Shown here: positions 42,245 to 50,108 of the stretch, in pieces
Layout: each line of letters opens with the position of its first letter
Numbering within the stretch: position 1 is the first letter of the stretch
Assembly (NCBI RefSeq): GCF_003751625.1
Contig: NZ_RJUL01000001.1
Location: 50,253 to 114,252 of the forward strand
Reading direction: 5' to 3'
Source: Gallaecimonas pentaromativorans
GTDB taxonomy: Bacteria > Pseudomonadota > Gammaproteobacteria > Enterobacterales > Gallaecimonadaceae
Length of the DNA stretch: 64,000 nucleotides
Position numbers and translations under genes: made by a program
Notes under the pieces: model-generated
Told to the model about the DNA's origin: nothing
Database searches by the model: none
Seen by the model: only the letters and a program-made list of their open reading frames with translations

Positions 42245-43786
42245 TTAAAGCAGGTAACTGGCGGCCAGGGTGATCACCGGGGCCGCAGAAGGTGCGCCGT
42301 GTTGCCAGTCGCCCCCTTCAATGCCGGAGCCGGCGATATCCAGATGGGTGTAGGGGATAGGCTGGGCACTGTCCAGGCCGTGCTTGGCAAGGCCGGAGGC
42401 GATATCCAAAAAGGCCATGGGGAACTGGTGGCCACGGGCGGTAACGGAAGACCCGGCATTGTTACAGCTCAGCACGTCGTCGGCACGGGTGCGCGGCGCA
42501 ATAAAGGCGTAGTCTTCGCGGCGCACACGGGATACGTCAGCCGGGTCGCCGTACAGGTCGCCAAGGGTAGCCAGGGTGCGGCCGATGTTAAGCTCGCGGG
42601 CCGGGCCGTTTTCCACCACCGCAGTGTAAGGGCCAAGGGCACGGGCGGCATGGCCGGTAAGGGTAGCGATGGAGAAAATTTCCGGCTCCACCGCATCAAC
42701 CGCCGCTTCACGCAGGTGAGAGAGGAGGTCGGCCAGTACCAGGCGCCCTTCGGCGTCGGTGTTACCGATGCGCACCCGCACCCCGCCGTGGCTGGTGATG
42801 ATCTCATCCGCCACAAAGCTGTCGGCACCGATGGAGTTACGCACCGCGCCAATTTCGGCGATAGCCTTAATGCCCTGGGGCTTAAGCTCGGCCAGGGTTT
42901 TCATAAAACCGGCCACGGCGGCAGCGCCGCCTTTGTCGCGGCTCATGCCGGCCATATGGCCACCCACTTTCAAATCGGCGCCGCCGGTGTCGTAAGTCAC
43001 GCCCTTGCCGGCAAACAGCAGGGTCTTCTCAATCTCCCCTTCCCCTTGGTATTCCAGGCGAATAACGCAGGGCACATGGCGCTCTACCGCCAGGCTGGCG
43101 CGGGCCACCGCCATCATTAGCGGGTAGTCGCGCTTGAGGGTGTCGGTGTCGCGCAGCACGGAAACCTTCACCGGGCTGCCGGCAAAGAGCTTCTCGCAGT
43201 ATTCGGCAAATTTAAGGGGCGCCATGCGCTCGGGCTCGGTACCGCACAGGTCCCGGCCAGCGCGGCGGCCCGCTTCGATAGCGGCGGCGGCGTCCACATC
43301 CAAAGAGGCCGACAGCACCCCAACCAGGGAAACCGGCTCGACTTCGGCTTCACCCAGGGCTTCACGCGCTTCCAGCGGCTGCCACAGGCCTTGCCAGAAC
43401 CCCAGCAAAGACAGCAATTCGGCCTGAGCGTAGCGCTCGTCGTCCGGCACGCCAGCCACTTGCAGCAAAGGCTTGGTGATACCGGCAGACAGGGCCAAGG
43501 CCGCGGCTTTTTTACCGGCGTCATAGAAGCGGCGTACATCGTCGTAATCGCGCAGCAAAGGGCCGGTAGCGGTGCTGATCAGGCGCTGGCCCGGCAGTTT
43601 GGCGGCGGGGATCAACAGGCTGTCACTGGCCACCCGGGCATCGATACGGGCGTGCTCGGCCAGCACGCTTGCCAGAGGCTCGGCCAGGGCTGCGCCGGGG
43701 CTGTGAATAAGGATAAGGGCATCGTATTGGCCGCTCTCAAGGGCGGCTTCGAAGGAGGCTTCACGTTGTGGTTTGGCAAAGGCCAT
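42245..43786 (-). CDS. Leucyl aminopeptidase family (M17) metallopeptidase
   Basis: 513 residues. M17 enzymes remove N-terminal amino acids using two metal ions. The metal-binding segments are present: GKGVTYDTGGADLK (Lys and Asp) and the signature NTDAEGRLVLADLL (Asp, Glu and catalytic Arg). The N-terminal half is poorly conserved and differs from E. coli PepA and PepB, so I give no symbol. It is a cytoplasmic enzyme in a single-gene unit with its own terminator. Confidence 0.92.
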   Translation of the reverse strand: MAFAKPQREASFEAALESGQYDALILIHSPGAALAEPLASVLAEHARIDARVASDSLLIPAAKLPGQRLISTATGPLLRDYDDVRRFYDAGKKAAALALSAGITKPLLQVAGVPDDERYAQAELLSLLGFWQGLWQPLEAREALGEAEVEPVSLVGVLSASLDVDAAAAIEAGRRAGRDLCGTEPERMAPLKFAEYCEKLFAGSPVKVSVLRDTDTLKRDYPLMMAVARASLAVERHVPCVIRLEYQGEGEIEKTLLFAGKGVTYDTGGADLKVGGHMAGMSRDKGGAAAVAGFMKTLAELKPQGIKAIAEIGAVRNSIGADSFVADEIITSHGGVRVRIGNTDAEGRLVLADLLSHLREAAVDAVEPEIFSIATLTGHAARALGPYTAVVENGPARELNIGRTLATLGDLYGDPADVSRVRREDYAFIAPRTRADDVLSCNNAGSSVTARGHQFPMAFLDIASGLAKHGLDSAQPIPYTHLDIAGSGIEGGDWQHGAPSAAPVITLAASYLL

Positions 43787-43894
43787 AAGAGATTTCCGTT
43801 ACTGAGTTTGCAGCCATTCTAGGGCAGTCCCCCGGTGCAACCAAGGGACGGCCCGCCGCGCCGCACTAGGGAACTGTAAATATTGGTGTCGGCG

Positions 43895-45337
43895 CTAGGA
43901 CGCAGGGGGCGACAAGCGCCGGGTCAGTAGCGCGGCGCCAGCCCCCAGCACCAGGGTGCCGGCCACTAGGGCAAGCGCCCAGGCCCAAAGCTCCGGCCCT
44001 TGTTTCAAGGCAATGGAGCCAAGGCTTGCCAGGGCGAAAAGCCCGCCAGTCCACCACAAACACGCCACCCGGCGCCGCCCGGTGCCAACTGCCATGGGCC
44101 AGAGCACCGGCAGTAAAGTCACCACCCAGAACACCCAGGGAAAGGCCCAGAACCGCGCCGGGCTGTCCATAGGCAAATAGCGGGCGGCCAGCAGCAGCGC
44201 CAGGGTACCCAGTGGCAGGCTACCGGCCAGCACCAGAGATTTGCGGTTGTAGTGATAAAGCCAGCCGCTTTTTGGCAGCCGGCCATGGGCCCGCAAGGCG
44301 CCGCCAAAGAGCATGCCAAGACAAGCAATGCCTAAGGCGCTGAACAGCCAAATAAGGGTGATGCCACCAAAGTGCCCATAATGCAGAGCCACAAAGGCGC
44401 CGTAAATCAGCCGTGACGGGTCCATGTTGTCCTGGCGGATATCACTCAAAGGGGCCTTGGCGCCGGGGGTAAAGATTATCTCGCGGGTTTCGACCAACTC
44501 GCGGCCCCTGCTGCTGGTAGCGATAACCTGCTGGTTTTGGTCCTTCCAGGGGCCAATGGTCAAGCGATTGGGCTGGGCCCCTAAAAGTGCTTGGCTTTGG
44601 GCAAGAAGGGCCGAGGGCGGCAGCTGCGCCGCTGCCACCTTGGCCGCTTGGGGTACCTGGGCAAAGCCCATGTCATTCATCAAGGCGCTACGGTCCCCCT
44701 GGTAAGGGCCCATCAGCAGCAAGGCCTGGTACAAAACCAGCAGGCAAAAGGCGGCGCCGGTGATGGCGTACATCAACAGATACGGCAGACTGGCGATGCC
44801 CACCAGTTTGTGAAGATCCAGCCATTTGTCTTTGGCCGAATCGGGCCGGTACTGCTGGAACTGGCGCTTGAGGTTGGGCCAATGCACCACCAGGCCGTTG
44901 ATAAGCAGCACCAGCATCAAAACCGCCACCAGGCCTGCAAGATAAAGGCCCATGGGCAAGGACAGGGAATCATGGATGTTTAAAAGGGTGCGGCCAGCAT
45001 TGCCCCGGATGGCGTCTTTGAGCACGGTGCCGTCAGCCAAAATGGCCTGGTAGCCTTTGCCGCCGTAGTACATCAGCGGGAAGCCGCCCTCCTCGGCCGG
45101 GTAAAAAGAGAGACTGCCGCCTTCTTTTAATATGCCCTGCTGCTCAAGCCGGTTGGCGGCCTGGTCCATGGCCTGAGGCAACGTCAGTTGCCCTTGGCGC
45201 CCAAACTCCCATTGATAGAGGGCGTCGTGAAAAAACAGCACAATGCCGGTAAAGAAAATGATGGCCAGCGGCGGCGTGATCAATACCCCCACCCAGTTGT
45301 GGACCTGGGTCCAGTAGCGGCGCATAAAACTCACCAC
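43895..45337 (-). CDS. PepSY-domain inner-membrane protein (iron-linked)
   Basis: 480 residues. Starts at GTG 45337 or 45334, overlapping the preceding stop and with GGAG upstream; an ATG at 45325 (MRRYWTQVHNWVG) is an alternative. About seven to eight hydrophobic segments; the PepSY-associated pattern is clear: YWTQVHNWVGVLITPPLAIIFFTGIVLFFH, LLNIHDSLSLPMGLYLAGLVAVLMLV, DLHKLVGIASLPYLLMYAITGA. Such proteins accompany ferric siderophore receptors and may reduce iron from siderophores. It is the last gene of a Fur-box operon. Confidence 0.87.
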   Translation of the reverse strand: MVSFMRRYWTQVHNWVGVLITPPLAIIFFTGIVLFFHDALYQWEFGRQGQLTLPQAMDQAANRLEQQGILKEGGSLSFYPAEEGGFPLMYYGGKGYQAILADGTVLKDAIRGNAGRTLLNIHDSLSLPMGLYLAGLVAVLMLVLLINGLVVHWPNLKRQFQQYRPDSAKDKWLDLHKLVGIASLPYLLMYAITGAAFCLLVLYQALLLMGPYQGDRSALMNDMGFAQVPQAAKVAAAQLPPSALLAQSQALLGAQPNRLTIGPWKDQNQQVIATSSRGRELVETREIIFTPGAKAPLSDIRQDNMDPSRLIYGAFVALHYGHFGGITLIWLFSALGIACLGMLFGGALRAHGRLPKSGWLYHYNRKSLVLAGSLPLGTLALLLAARYLPMDSPARFWAFPWVFWVVTLLPVLWPMAVGTGRRRVACLWWTGGLFALASLGSIALKQGPELWAWALALVAGTLVLGAGAALLTRRLSPPAS

Positions 45338-45579
45338 AGCACTCCATTAACAAGGGCCGAGAGCAGCAGCGCGGCGCCCCAGGAGGCCACTCCGTGGTGC
45401 AGGCGGCGGCCGTCGCACAGCATGAACATCACCACCAGCGCCCAGATGGGCATGGCGGCCAGCAAAATGCCCGCCAGGCGGCTGCCGTTTTCAATGGGCA
45501 TCAGCAAGAACCAGTTAAGGGACAACGACAAGCTCAGCAGCCCGCCAATAATCAGGCTCACCAGCAAGCGCAGGGTCAT
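45331..45579 (-). CDS. Small membrane protein, DUF3649-like
   Basis: 82 residues from ATG 45579 with GGAG upstream. Three hydrophobic segments and a late LCDGRRLHHGVASWGAALLLSA. Size, topology and position before a PepSY gene fit DUF3649 proteins of iron-uptake operons, but the match is from pattern only. The stop overlaps the PepSY gene start. Confidence 0.7.
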   Translation of the reverse strand: MTLRLLVSLIIGGLLSLSLSLNWFLLMPIENGSRLAGILLAAMPIWALVVMFMLCDGRRLHHGVASWGAALLLSALVNGVLW

Positions 45580-45779
45580 CGCGCCCTCCTTGGCAGCAGC
45601 AGCGGCCACAGCACCAGCCCGGTCATGGCGCCAGTCAGCGCCATAACCCACTGGGCGCTGTCGTCAAACACCAGGGCGCTCAGCACCGTCACAATCAGTA
45701 CTGCGCTAATAACGGCCCAGAAATACCGGCGGTAGTGCCACCCCAACCAGGTCGCCAACAAGGTCCCTATGCCCAGCAT
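45576..45779 (-). CDS. Small membrane protein, DUF3325-like
   Basis: 67 residues from ATG 45779 behind TGGAGG; an ATG at 45797 would lie within the Fur box and is rejected. Two to three hydrophobic segments with a basic HYRRYF loop. Its place as first gene before the DUF3649-like and PepSY genes matches known iron-uptake triplets. It overlaps the next gene by four bases. Confidence 0.68.
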   Translation of the reverse strand: MLGIGTLLATWLGWHYRRYFWAVISAVLIVTVLSALVFDDSAQWVMALTGAMTGLVLWPLLLPRRAR

Positions 45780-45792
45780 GCAGCCTCCAAAC

Positions 45793-45811
45793 AACAATTA
45801 TTATCATTATC
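45793..45811 (-). promoter_or_regulatory. Fur box before the PepSY operon
   Basis: On the minus strand GATAATGATAATAATTGTT; compared with the consensus GATAATGATAATCATTATC, the first 12 bases are identical. It lies 14 bases before the first gene's start, overlapping the likely -10, so iron-loaded Fur should shut the operon off. Confidence 0.87.
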
Positions 45812-45871
45812 ATGAATGAGGCAGGCCCAGGCAAGGACTAGAACAGACAAAGGGATAGATAAAGGAAGGAA

Positions 45872-46918
45872 TTACTCGGCAAAAGGCAGTTTGAGCTGCT
45901 GGATAACCCCCTGCCCCGCCAAGCCGACAAAAAGCCCCACCAGCCGCACCCCTTTGCCCTGGCCGCGCTGGTAGGCCGTCTCCAGCAAAGCGTCAAAGAG
46001 CCCGTGGTCCAGTTCGCCGCTGACATGCTCCATGGTGGTTTGGGTAAAATCGCTGAACTTGAGTTTTACGCCCACCTTGCCGATGGCCCGCTCCCCAAGG
46101 CGGCGGGTAAGCTCCGGGGCCAGCTCATCGGCCACCCGGCGCACCGCCGCCAGGGTCTCCAGATCTTTGGGCAGGGTGGTTTCCACCCCCACCGATTTTC
46201 GCTCCCGGCTAACGGTCACCCCCCGCTCGTCGATACCAAAAGCCCGCTCATAAAGGGCCCGGCCAAATTTGCCAAATTGCAGCTCGAACCAGTCTTGGTC
46301 GCAGCGCTGGATATCGGCGCAGGTTTTGAGCCCAAGGGCCGCCAGCCGCGACTCGGTAGCTGGCCCCACCCCTGGGATCTTGCGAAGGGGCAAGTCTTTG
46401 ACAAAATCGGCCACCGCCGCTGGGGTCAGCACAAAAAGGCCATCGGGCTTGTTCTCTTCCGAGGCGATTTTGGCCAAAAACTTGTTGGGGGCCACCCCGG
46501 CCGAGGCGGTGAGGTTGAGCTCGCGGCGAATATCGGCGCGGATGGCTTCGGCGATCAGGGAAGCCGAGCCCTTAAAATGGGGACTGTCGGTCACATCGAG
46601 GTAGGCTTCGTCCAGAGAAAGGGGCTCGATAAGGTCGCTGTAACGCTCGAAGATGGCGCGAATTTGCTGGCTGACCGCTTTGTAGACCCCCATCCGCCCC
46701 GGCAGCAATACCAGTTTGGGGCACAAAAGCTGCGCCTTGTGGGTGCTCATGGCCGAGCGCACCCCATATTTGCGAGCCTCGTAATTACAGGTGGAAATGA
46801 CCCCGCGCTGCTCTCGGCTGCCGCCAATGGCCAGCGGCACCGATTTGAGGGCCGGGTTGTCCCGCATCTCCACAGCGGCAAAGAAGCAGTCCATGTCCAC
46901 ATGAATGATCTTGCGCAC
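45872..46918 (-). CDS. dinB: DNA polymerase IV
   Basis: 348 residues from GTG 46918, chosen because VRKIIHVDMDCFFAAVEMRDNP then matches E. coli DinB from its first residue; upstream in-frame codons overlap the LexA box. Pol IV is the Y-family polymerase for bypass of damaged bases. Metal-binding acids are in HVDMDCFFA and PLSLDEAYLDVT. The palm/fingers word CNYEARKYGVRSAM, the helix-hairpin-helix RKIPGVGPATESRLAALG, and a little-finger domain are present. The C-terminus ends QQLKLPFAE; the QLKLPF segment is a probable sliding-clamp-binding motif. Confidence 0.96.
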   Translation of the reverse strand: MRKIIHVDMDCFFAAVEMRDNPALKSVPLAIGGSREQRGVISTCNYEARKYGVRSAMSTHKAQLLCPKLVLLPGRMGVYKAVSQQIRAIFERYSDLIEPLSLDEAYLDVTDSPHFKGSASLIAEAIRADIRRELNLTASAGVAPNKFLAKIASEENKPDGLFVLTPAAVADFVKDLPLRKIPGVGPATESRLAALGLKTCADIQRCDQDWFELQFGKFGRALYERAFGIDERGVTVSRERKSVGVETTLPKDLETLAAVRRVADELAPELTRRLGERAIGKVGVKLKFSDFTQTTMEHVSGELDHGLFDALLETAYQRGQGKGVRLVGLFVGLAGQGVIQQLKLPFAE

Positions 46919-46925
46919 ACAAAGC

Positions 46926-46941
46926 CTGTATATAAAAACAG
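46926..46941 (-). promoter_or_regulatory. LexA (SOS) box of dinB
   Basis: CTGTATATAAAAACAG matches the LexA consensus CTGTATATATATACAG at 14 of 16 bases including both CTGT/ACAG ends. It begins eight bases upstream of the dinB GTG. Confidence 0.9.
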
Positions 46942-46950
46942 TATTTTTGT

Positions 46951-46978
46951 ATTCTAGCGCCGCCTCAAACAAGTGCAA
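46951..46978 (-). promoter_or_regulatory. Predicted dinB promoter
   Basis: On the minus strand TTGCAC (46978-46973), 16 bases, then TAGAAT (46956-46951). Initiation would fall just before the LexA box, so LexA would act by blocking early elongation or promoter clearance. Confidence 0.6.
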
Positions 46979-46983
46979 CAACA

Positions 46984-47008
46984 AAAAAGGCGCCTTGCGG
47001 CGCCTCCT
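46984..47008 (-). terminator. Terminator after the CoA transferase gene
   Basis: AGGCGCC / GGCGCCT with a TTGC loop and a T-run on the minus strand, between the CoA transferase stop and the dinB promoter. Confidence 0.82.
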
Positions 47009-47010
47009 TT

Positions 47011-48513
47011 TTATTCGGCCAACAGGCTGCGCATGTTGCCTTCGGTATTGAGGGCCTGATGCCAGGAAAGGGCTTTTTCCAGGCAGTGCGGGGTGTGGCC
47101 GCCCCGGGCGCAGGCCTCGGCAAAGTAGCGGTTAAGGGCCGGGCGGTACAAAGGCGCCACGCAGTTGTCGATGATAACCCGGGCCCGCTCGCGGGGCGCC
47201 AGGCCGCGAAGGTCAGCCAGGCCCTGCTCGGAGACCAGAATGTCTACGTCGTGCTCGGTGTGGTCTACATGGCTGACAAAGGGCACAAAGCTCGAAATAT
47301 CGCCGCCCTTGGCGATGGATTTGGTAACGAAAATCGACAGCTGGCTGTTACGGGCAAAATCCCCCGAGCCGCCGATGCCGTTCATCATGCGGGTGCCGCA
47401 GACATGGGTGGAGTTAACGTTGCCGTAGATATCCGCTTCCAGGGCGGTATTGATGGCGATGATGCCAAGGCGACGCACGATACCCGGGTGGTTGGACAGC
47501 TCCTGGGGCCGCAAGATCAAGCGGTTGCGGTACTTGTCCAGCTCGCGCATCACCTGGTCGTTGCGCTTGGGCGACAGGGTGATGGAAGAGCCGGAGGCAA
47601 AGGTGAGCTTGCCTGAGTCGAGCAGATCGAAGGTGGAGTCTTGCAGCACCTCGGAGTACATGGTCAGGCGATCGAAGGGGCCTTCAATCAGGCCTTCCAT
47701 CACCGCGTTGGCCATGGTGCCGATACCGGCCTGCAGCGGCAGCAAGGATTCGGTGAGCCGTCCTGCGTCAATTTCTTCTTTAAAGAACCGAATAAGGTGG
47801 TCGGCAATGGCCTGGGTTTCGCTGTCGGCGGGCAGCACGTTGGAGGGGCTGTCTTTGCCTTCGGTGATAACGATGGCGGCAATTTTGCTGGCATCGATAG
47901 GAATATACGGGGTGCCGATGCGGCTGTCCGGGGCCACCACCGGAATGGGCTGGCGGTTGGGGCGCATCTGGGGAATGTAAATGTCGTGCAGCCCTTCCAG
48001 GCCAGCGGGGCTGGCCAGATTCAGTTCAATGATCACCTTGTCGGCCAAAATGGCGTAACTGGCGGAGTTACCCACCGAGGTGGTGGGCACGATGCCGCCC
48101 TCTTCGGTAATGGCGCAGGCCTCTATTACCGCCACGTCCATCTTGCCCAGCTGCTTGTTGCGCAGCAGCTCTACGGTTTCCGAGAGGTGCTGGTCGATAA
48201 ACATCACTTCGCCGGCGTTGATGGCCTTGCGCAAGGTGCTATCCACCTGGAACGGCATGCGGCGGGCCAGCACTTTGGCCTCGGTGAGCTTGGCGTCGAG
48301 ATCGTTGCCGAGGGAGGCGCCGGTCATCAGGGTAATGGAGAAAGGTTTTTCATGGGCGCGCTGGGCCAGGGCCAAGGGCACCGCTTTGGCCTCGCCAGCC
48401 CGGGTAAAGCCGCTCATGCCCACTATCATGCCGTCTTGGATAAGCTCGGCAGCCTGCTCGGCAGACATAACCAAATCCTGCCATCCGGGCAGGCGACAAC
48501 GCTGTTCAACCAT
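47011..48513 (-). CDS. Acetyl-CoA hydrolase/transferase family, probable succinate CoA-transferase
   Basis: 500 residues from ATG 48513 with CGGAGAAG upstream. The family moves CoA between acetate and succinate or other acids. Segments matching the Cat1/AarC type: GFTRAGEAKAVPLALAQRA, SVGNSASYAILADKVIIELN, ATMANAV-like GIGTMANAVMEGL, and the glutamate-bearing TMYSEVLQDSTFDLLDSGKLTFASGSSITL. Near the end come GIGGSGDFARNS and DHTEHDVDILVSEQGLADLRGLAPRERA. The substrate pair is inferred. A single-gene unit. Confidence 0.9.
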   Translation of the reverse strand: MVEQRCRLPGWQDLVMSAEQAAELIQDGMIVGMSGFTRAGEAKAVPLALAQRAHEKPFSITLMTGASLGNDLDAKLTEAKVLARRMPFQVDSTLRKAINAGEVMFIDQHLSETVELLRNKQLGKMDVAVIEACAITEEGGIVPTTSVGNSASYAILADKVIIELNLASPAGLEGLHDIYIPQMRPNRQPIPVVAPDSRIGTPYIPIDASKIAAIVITEGKDSPSNVLPADSETQAIADHLIRFFKEEIDAGRLTESLLPLQAGIGTMANAVMEGLIEGPFDRLTMYSEVLQDSTFDLLDSGKLTFASGSSITLSPKRNDQVMRELDKYRNRLILRPQELSNHPGIVRRLGIIAINTALEADIYGNVNSTHVCGTRMMNGIGGSGDFARNSQLSIFVTKSIAKGGDISSFVPFVSHVDHTEHDVDILVSEQGLADLRGLAPRERARVIIDNCVAPLYRPALNRYFAEACARGGHTPHCLEKALSWHQALNTEGNMRSLLAE

Positions 48514-48793
48514 GAAACTTCTCCGCACTGTGGTTGTTGCTGTAGGGCGGTCCCCGAGGCAGGCCTTGAAGAGCCCTTATAAAATGTAGGGGTACCTTTG
48601 CGTGCGCAACAGTTTACGCCGACGTTCGAGGCAGACAAGTCCCGTGCGCGTAAATGGCTTTTGCGAAATCAGCGAGCGGTTAAACCCGGGGCTTTAGCGG
48701 GCAAAGCTCACATTTCCCTGGCTTGGCCGGGGAAAGCGATTGCGTTTTTGTAATGGGCCAATAGACTGTGCGCCACTTTTTGAGGAGACCCCG
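48514..48793. other. Divergent intergenic region
   Basis: 280 bases between the CoA transferase and the Tsx-like gene. It must hold both promoters; I cannot assign them with confidence. No gene, repeat or known operator is seen. Confidence 0.4.
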
Positions 48794-49534
48794 ATGCGCG
48801 CACTGCTTTTGGCCACCGTTTTGGCCAGCCCTGCCGCCTTTGCTGGCATGCAATGGCAAGACAACAGCCTGACCTACCTGTACGGCCAGCACTTCACCGT
48901 TAACCCCAGCACCGAACAGACCCTGACCTTCGAACATGCCTCAGGCTGGGATTTCGGCGATGTGTTCTTCTTTACCGACGGCACCCGTTTCAACGGTGTC
49001 AAAGGCGACAACAAAACCCTGTACGGCGAATTCAGCCCGCGCTTTAGCGCCGGCAAGCTGACCGGCAAGGACCTGTCTTTTGGCGTGGTGAGCGATGTGC
49101 TGCTGGCCACCACCTACGAGTTTGGTGAAGGCAACGTCAACACCCTGCTGGTGGGCCCGGGTTTTGATCTCAAACTGCCGGGGTTCGATTACTTCCAGCT
49201 CAACTTCTATAAGCGCCTGCCACGTGGCCGCCACGACGGTGACACCTTTCAGGTCACCCCCACCTGGCGTATGCACTTCCCGGTTGGCCAAAGCCAAATC
49301 GTCTTTGACGGTTTCATCGACTGGGTAGTGGACAGCGACCAGAGCTATCACCACAACGTCCACTTCAACCCGCAGCTCAAATACGACCTGGGCCAGGTGC
49401 TGGGGCTGAAGAAGGACAAGCTGTTTGTGGGTATCGAGTACGACTACTGGAAGCATCGCTTCGGTATCAAAGACACCGACGATTTTAAAACCACCCAGAG
49501 CGTGACCAACCTGCTGGTCAAATACCACTTCTAA
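48794..49534 (+). CDS. Tsx-like outer-membrane channel (nucleoside-specific porin family)
   Basis: 246 residues from ATG 48794 behind GAGGAG. A short signal peptide (MRALLLATVLASPAAFA) precedes MQWQDNSLTYLYGQHF, the usual start of mature Tsx/DUF5020-type barrels. The rest alternates aromatic beta strands (WDFGDVFFFTDG, DYFQLNFYKRLPRG, KLFVGIEYDYWKHRFG) and ends in KYHF, an outer-membrane insertion signal with terminal Phe. Nucleoside uptake is inferred from the family. Confidence 0.88.
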   Translation: MRALLLATVLASPAAFAGMQWQDNSLTYLYGQHFTVNPSTEQTLTFEHASGWDFGDVFFFTDGTRFNGVKGDNKTLYGEFSPRFSAGKLTGKDLSFGVVSDVLLATTYEFGEGNVNTLLVGPGFDLKLPGFDYFQLNFYKRLPRGRHDGDTFQVTPTWRMHFPVGQSQIVFDGFIDWVVDSDQSYHHNVHFNPQLKYDLGQVLGLKKDKLFVGIEYDYWKHRFGIKDTDDFKTTQSVTNLLVKYHF

Positions 49535-49556
49535 AAAGGGCCTGCGGGCCCTTTTT
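49533..49556. terminator. Terminator between the porin gene and a small membrane gene
   Basis: AAAAAGGGCC / GGGCCCTTTTT with a TGC loop between converging genes. Confidence 0.88.
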
Positions 49557-49782
49557 AACGCCCGGCCCGGCTCACCATCAGGCTCAGCCAGGGCAGCAAA
49601 AACCACAGCAGCAGGGTTTGCCATTCCTGGGTGGGGGCCAGTTCGGCCCAGGCCAGGGTCAGCAAGGTTAACAGCAGGATAAACAGCCAGGGCTTGTCGT
49701 CGCTGTGGCGTTTGCGACAGCCCCGCCACAGCGGGAACAGCCATAAGGTAAACAGCAGAAATCGCAGGATGATCCAGTACAT
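49555..49782 (-). CDS. Hypothetical small membrane protein
   Basis: 75 residues from ATG 49782 behind GGAGG. Almost entirely hydrophobic: segments at about 3-20, 32-46 and 54-70, with a basic RGCRKRHSDDK loop. No family is recognised. It is divergent from the copper operon; the intervening 110 bases also hold the CueR-type promoter. Confidence 0.6.
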   Translation of the reverse strand: MYWIILRFLLFTLWLFPLWRGCRKRHSDDKPWLFILLLTLLTLAWAELAPTQEWQTLLLWFLLPWLSLMVSRAGR

Positions 49783-49836
49783 AAGCCCTCCTTGGCTGCG
49801 CGGATAATAATCAACAGCGCGTCTGCACTCAAGCAC

Positions 49837-49867
49837 TTGACCTTGAACCAACTCCAGGGTTTAGCCT
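49837..49867 (+). promoter_or_regulatory. CueR-type promoter of the copper operon
   Basis: TTGACC (49837-49842), a 19-base spacer, then TAGCCT (49862-49867). The long spacer with the dyad ACCTTG...CAGGGT is the hallmark of MerR-family control and closely resembles the E. coli copA promoter (TTGACCTTAACC...). A CueR-like regulator, not in this window, should activate it with Cu(I). Confidence 0.85.
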
Positions 49868-49892
49868 AAGGGCATCATCCAAGGAGGTTGTT

Positions 49893-50105
49893 ATGTCCAA
49901 CACCATGCATATTGCCCTGCCGTCCATCAGCTGTGGCGGCTGTGTCAGCGCCGTTGAAACTGCCCTGGGCGGGCTTGCTGGCGTCAGCGAATTTGAAGTC
50001 AGCCTTGCCGAACATCAGGCCAAGGTAACCGGCACCGCCGCAAGCGCCGCCGTTATCAAAGCCATTGAAGACGCTGGCTTTAGCGCCGAACTTATCAAGG
50101 AGTAA
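49893..50105 (+). CDS. CopZ-like copper chaperone (HMA domain)
   Basis: 70 residues behind AAGGAGG. A single heavy-metal-associated domain with SISCGGCVSAVETAL: the Cys pair is C-G-G-C and the usual Met before it (GMTC) is replaced by Ile-Ser. It probably delivers Cu(I) to the next gene product. The stop lies three bases before the copA start. Confidence 0.9.
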   Translation: MSNTMHIALPSISCGGCVSAVETALGGLAGVSEFEVSLAEHQAKVTGTAASAAVIKAIEDAGFSAELIKE

Positions 50106-50108
50106 GCC

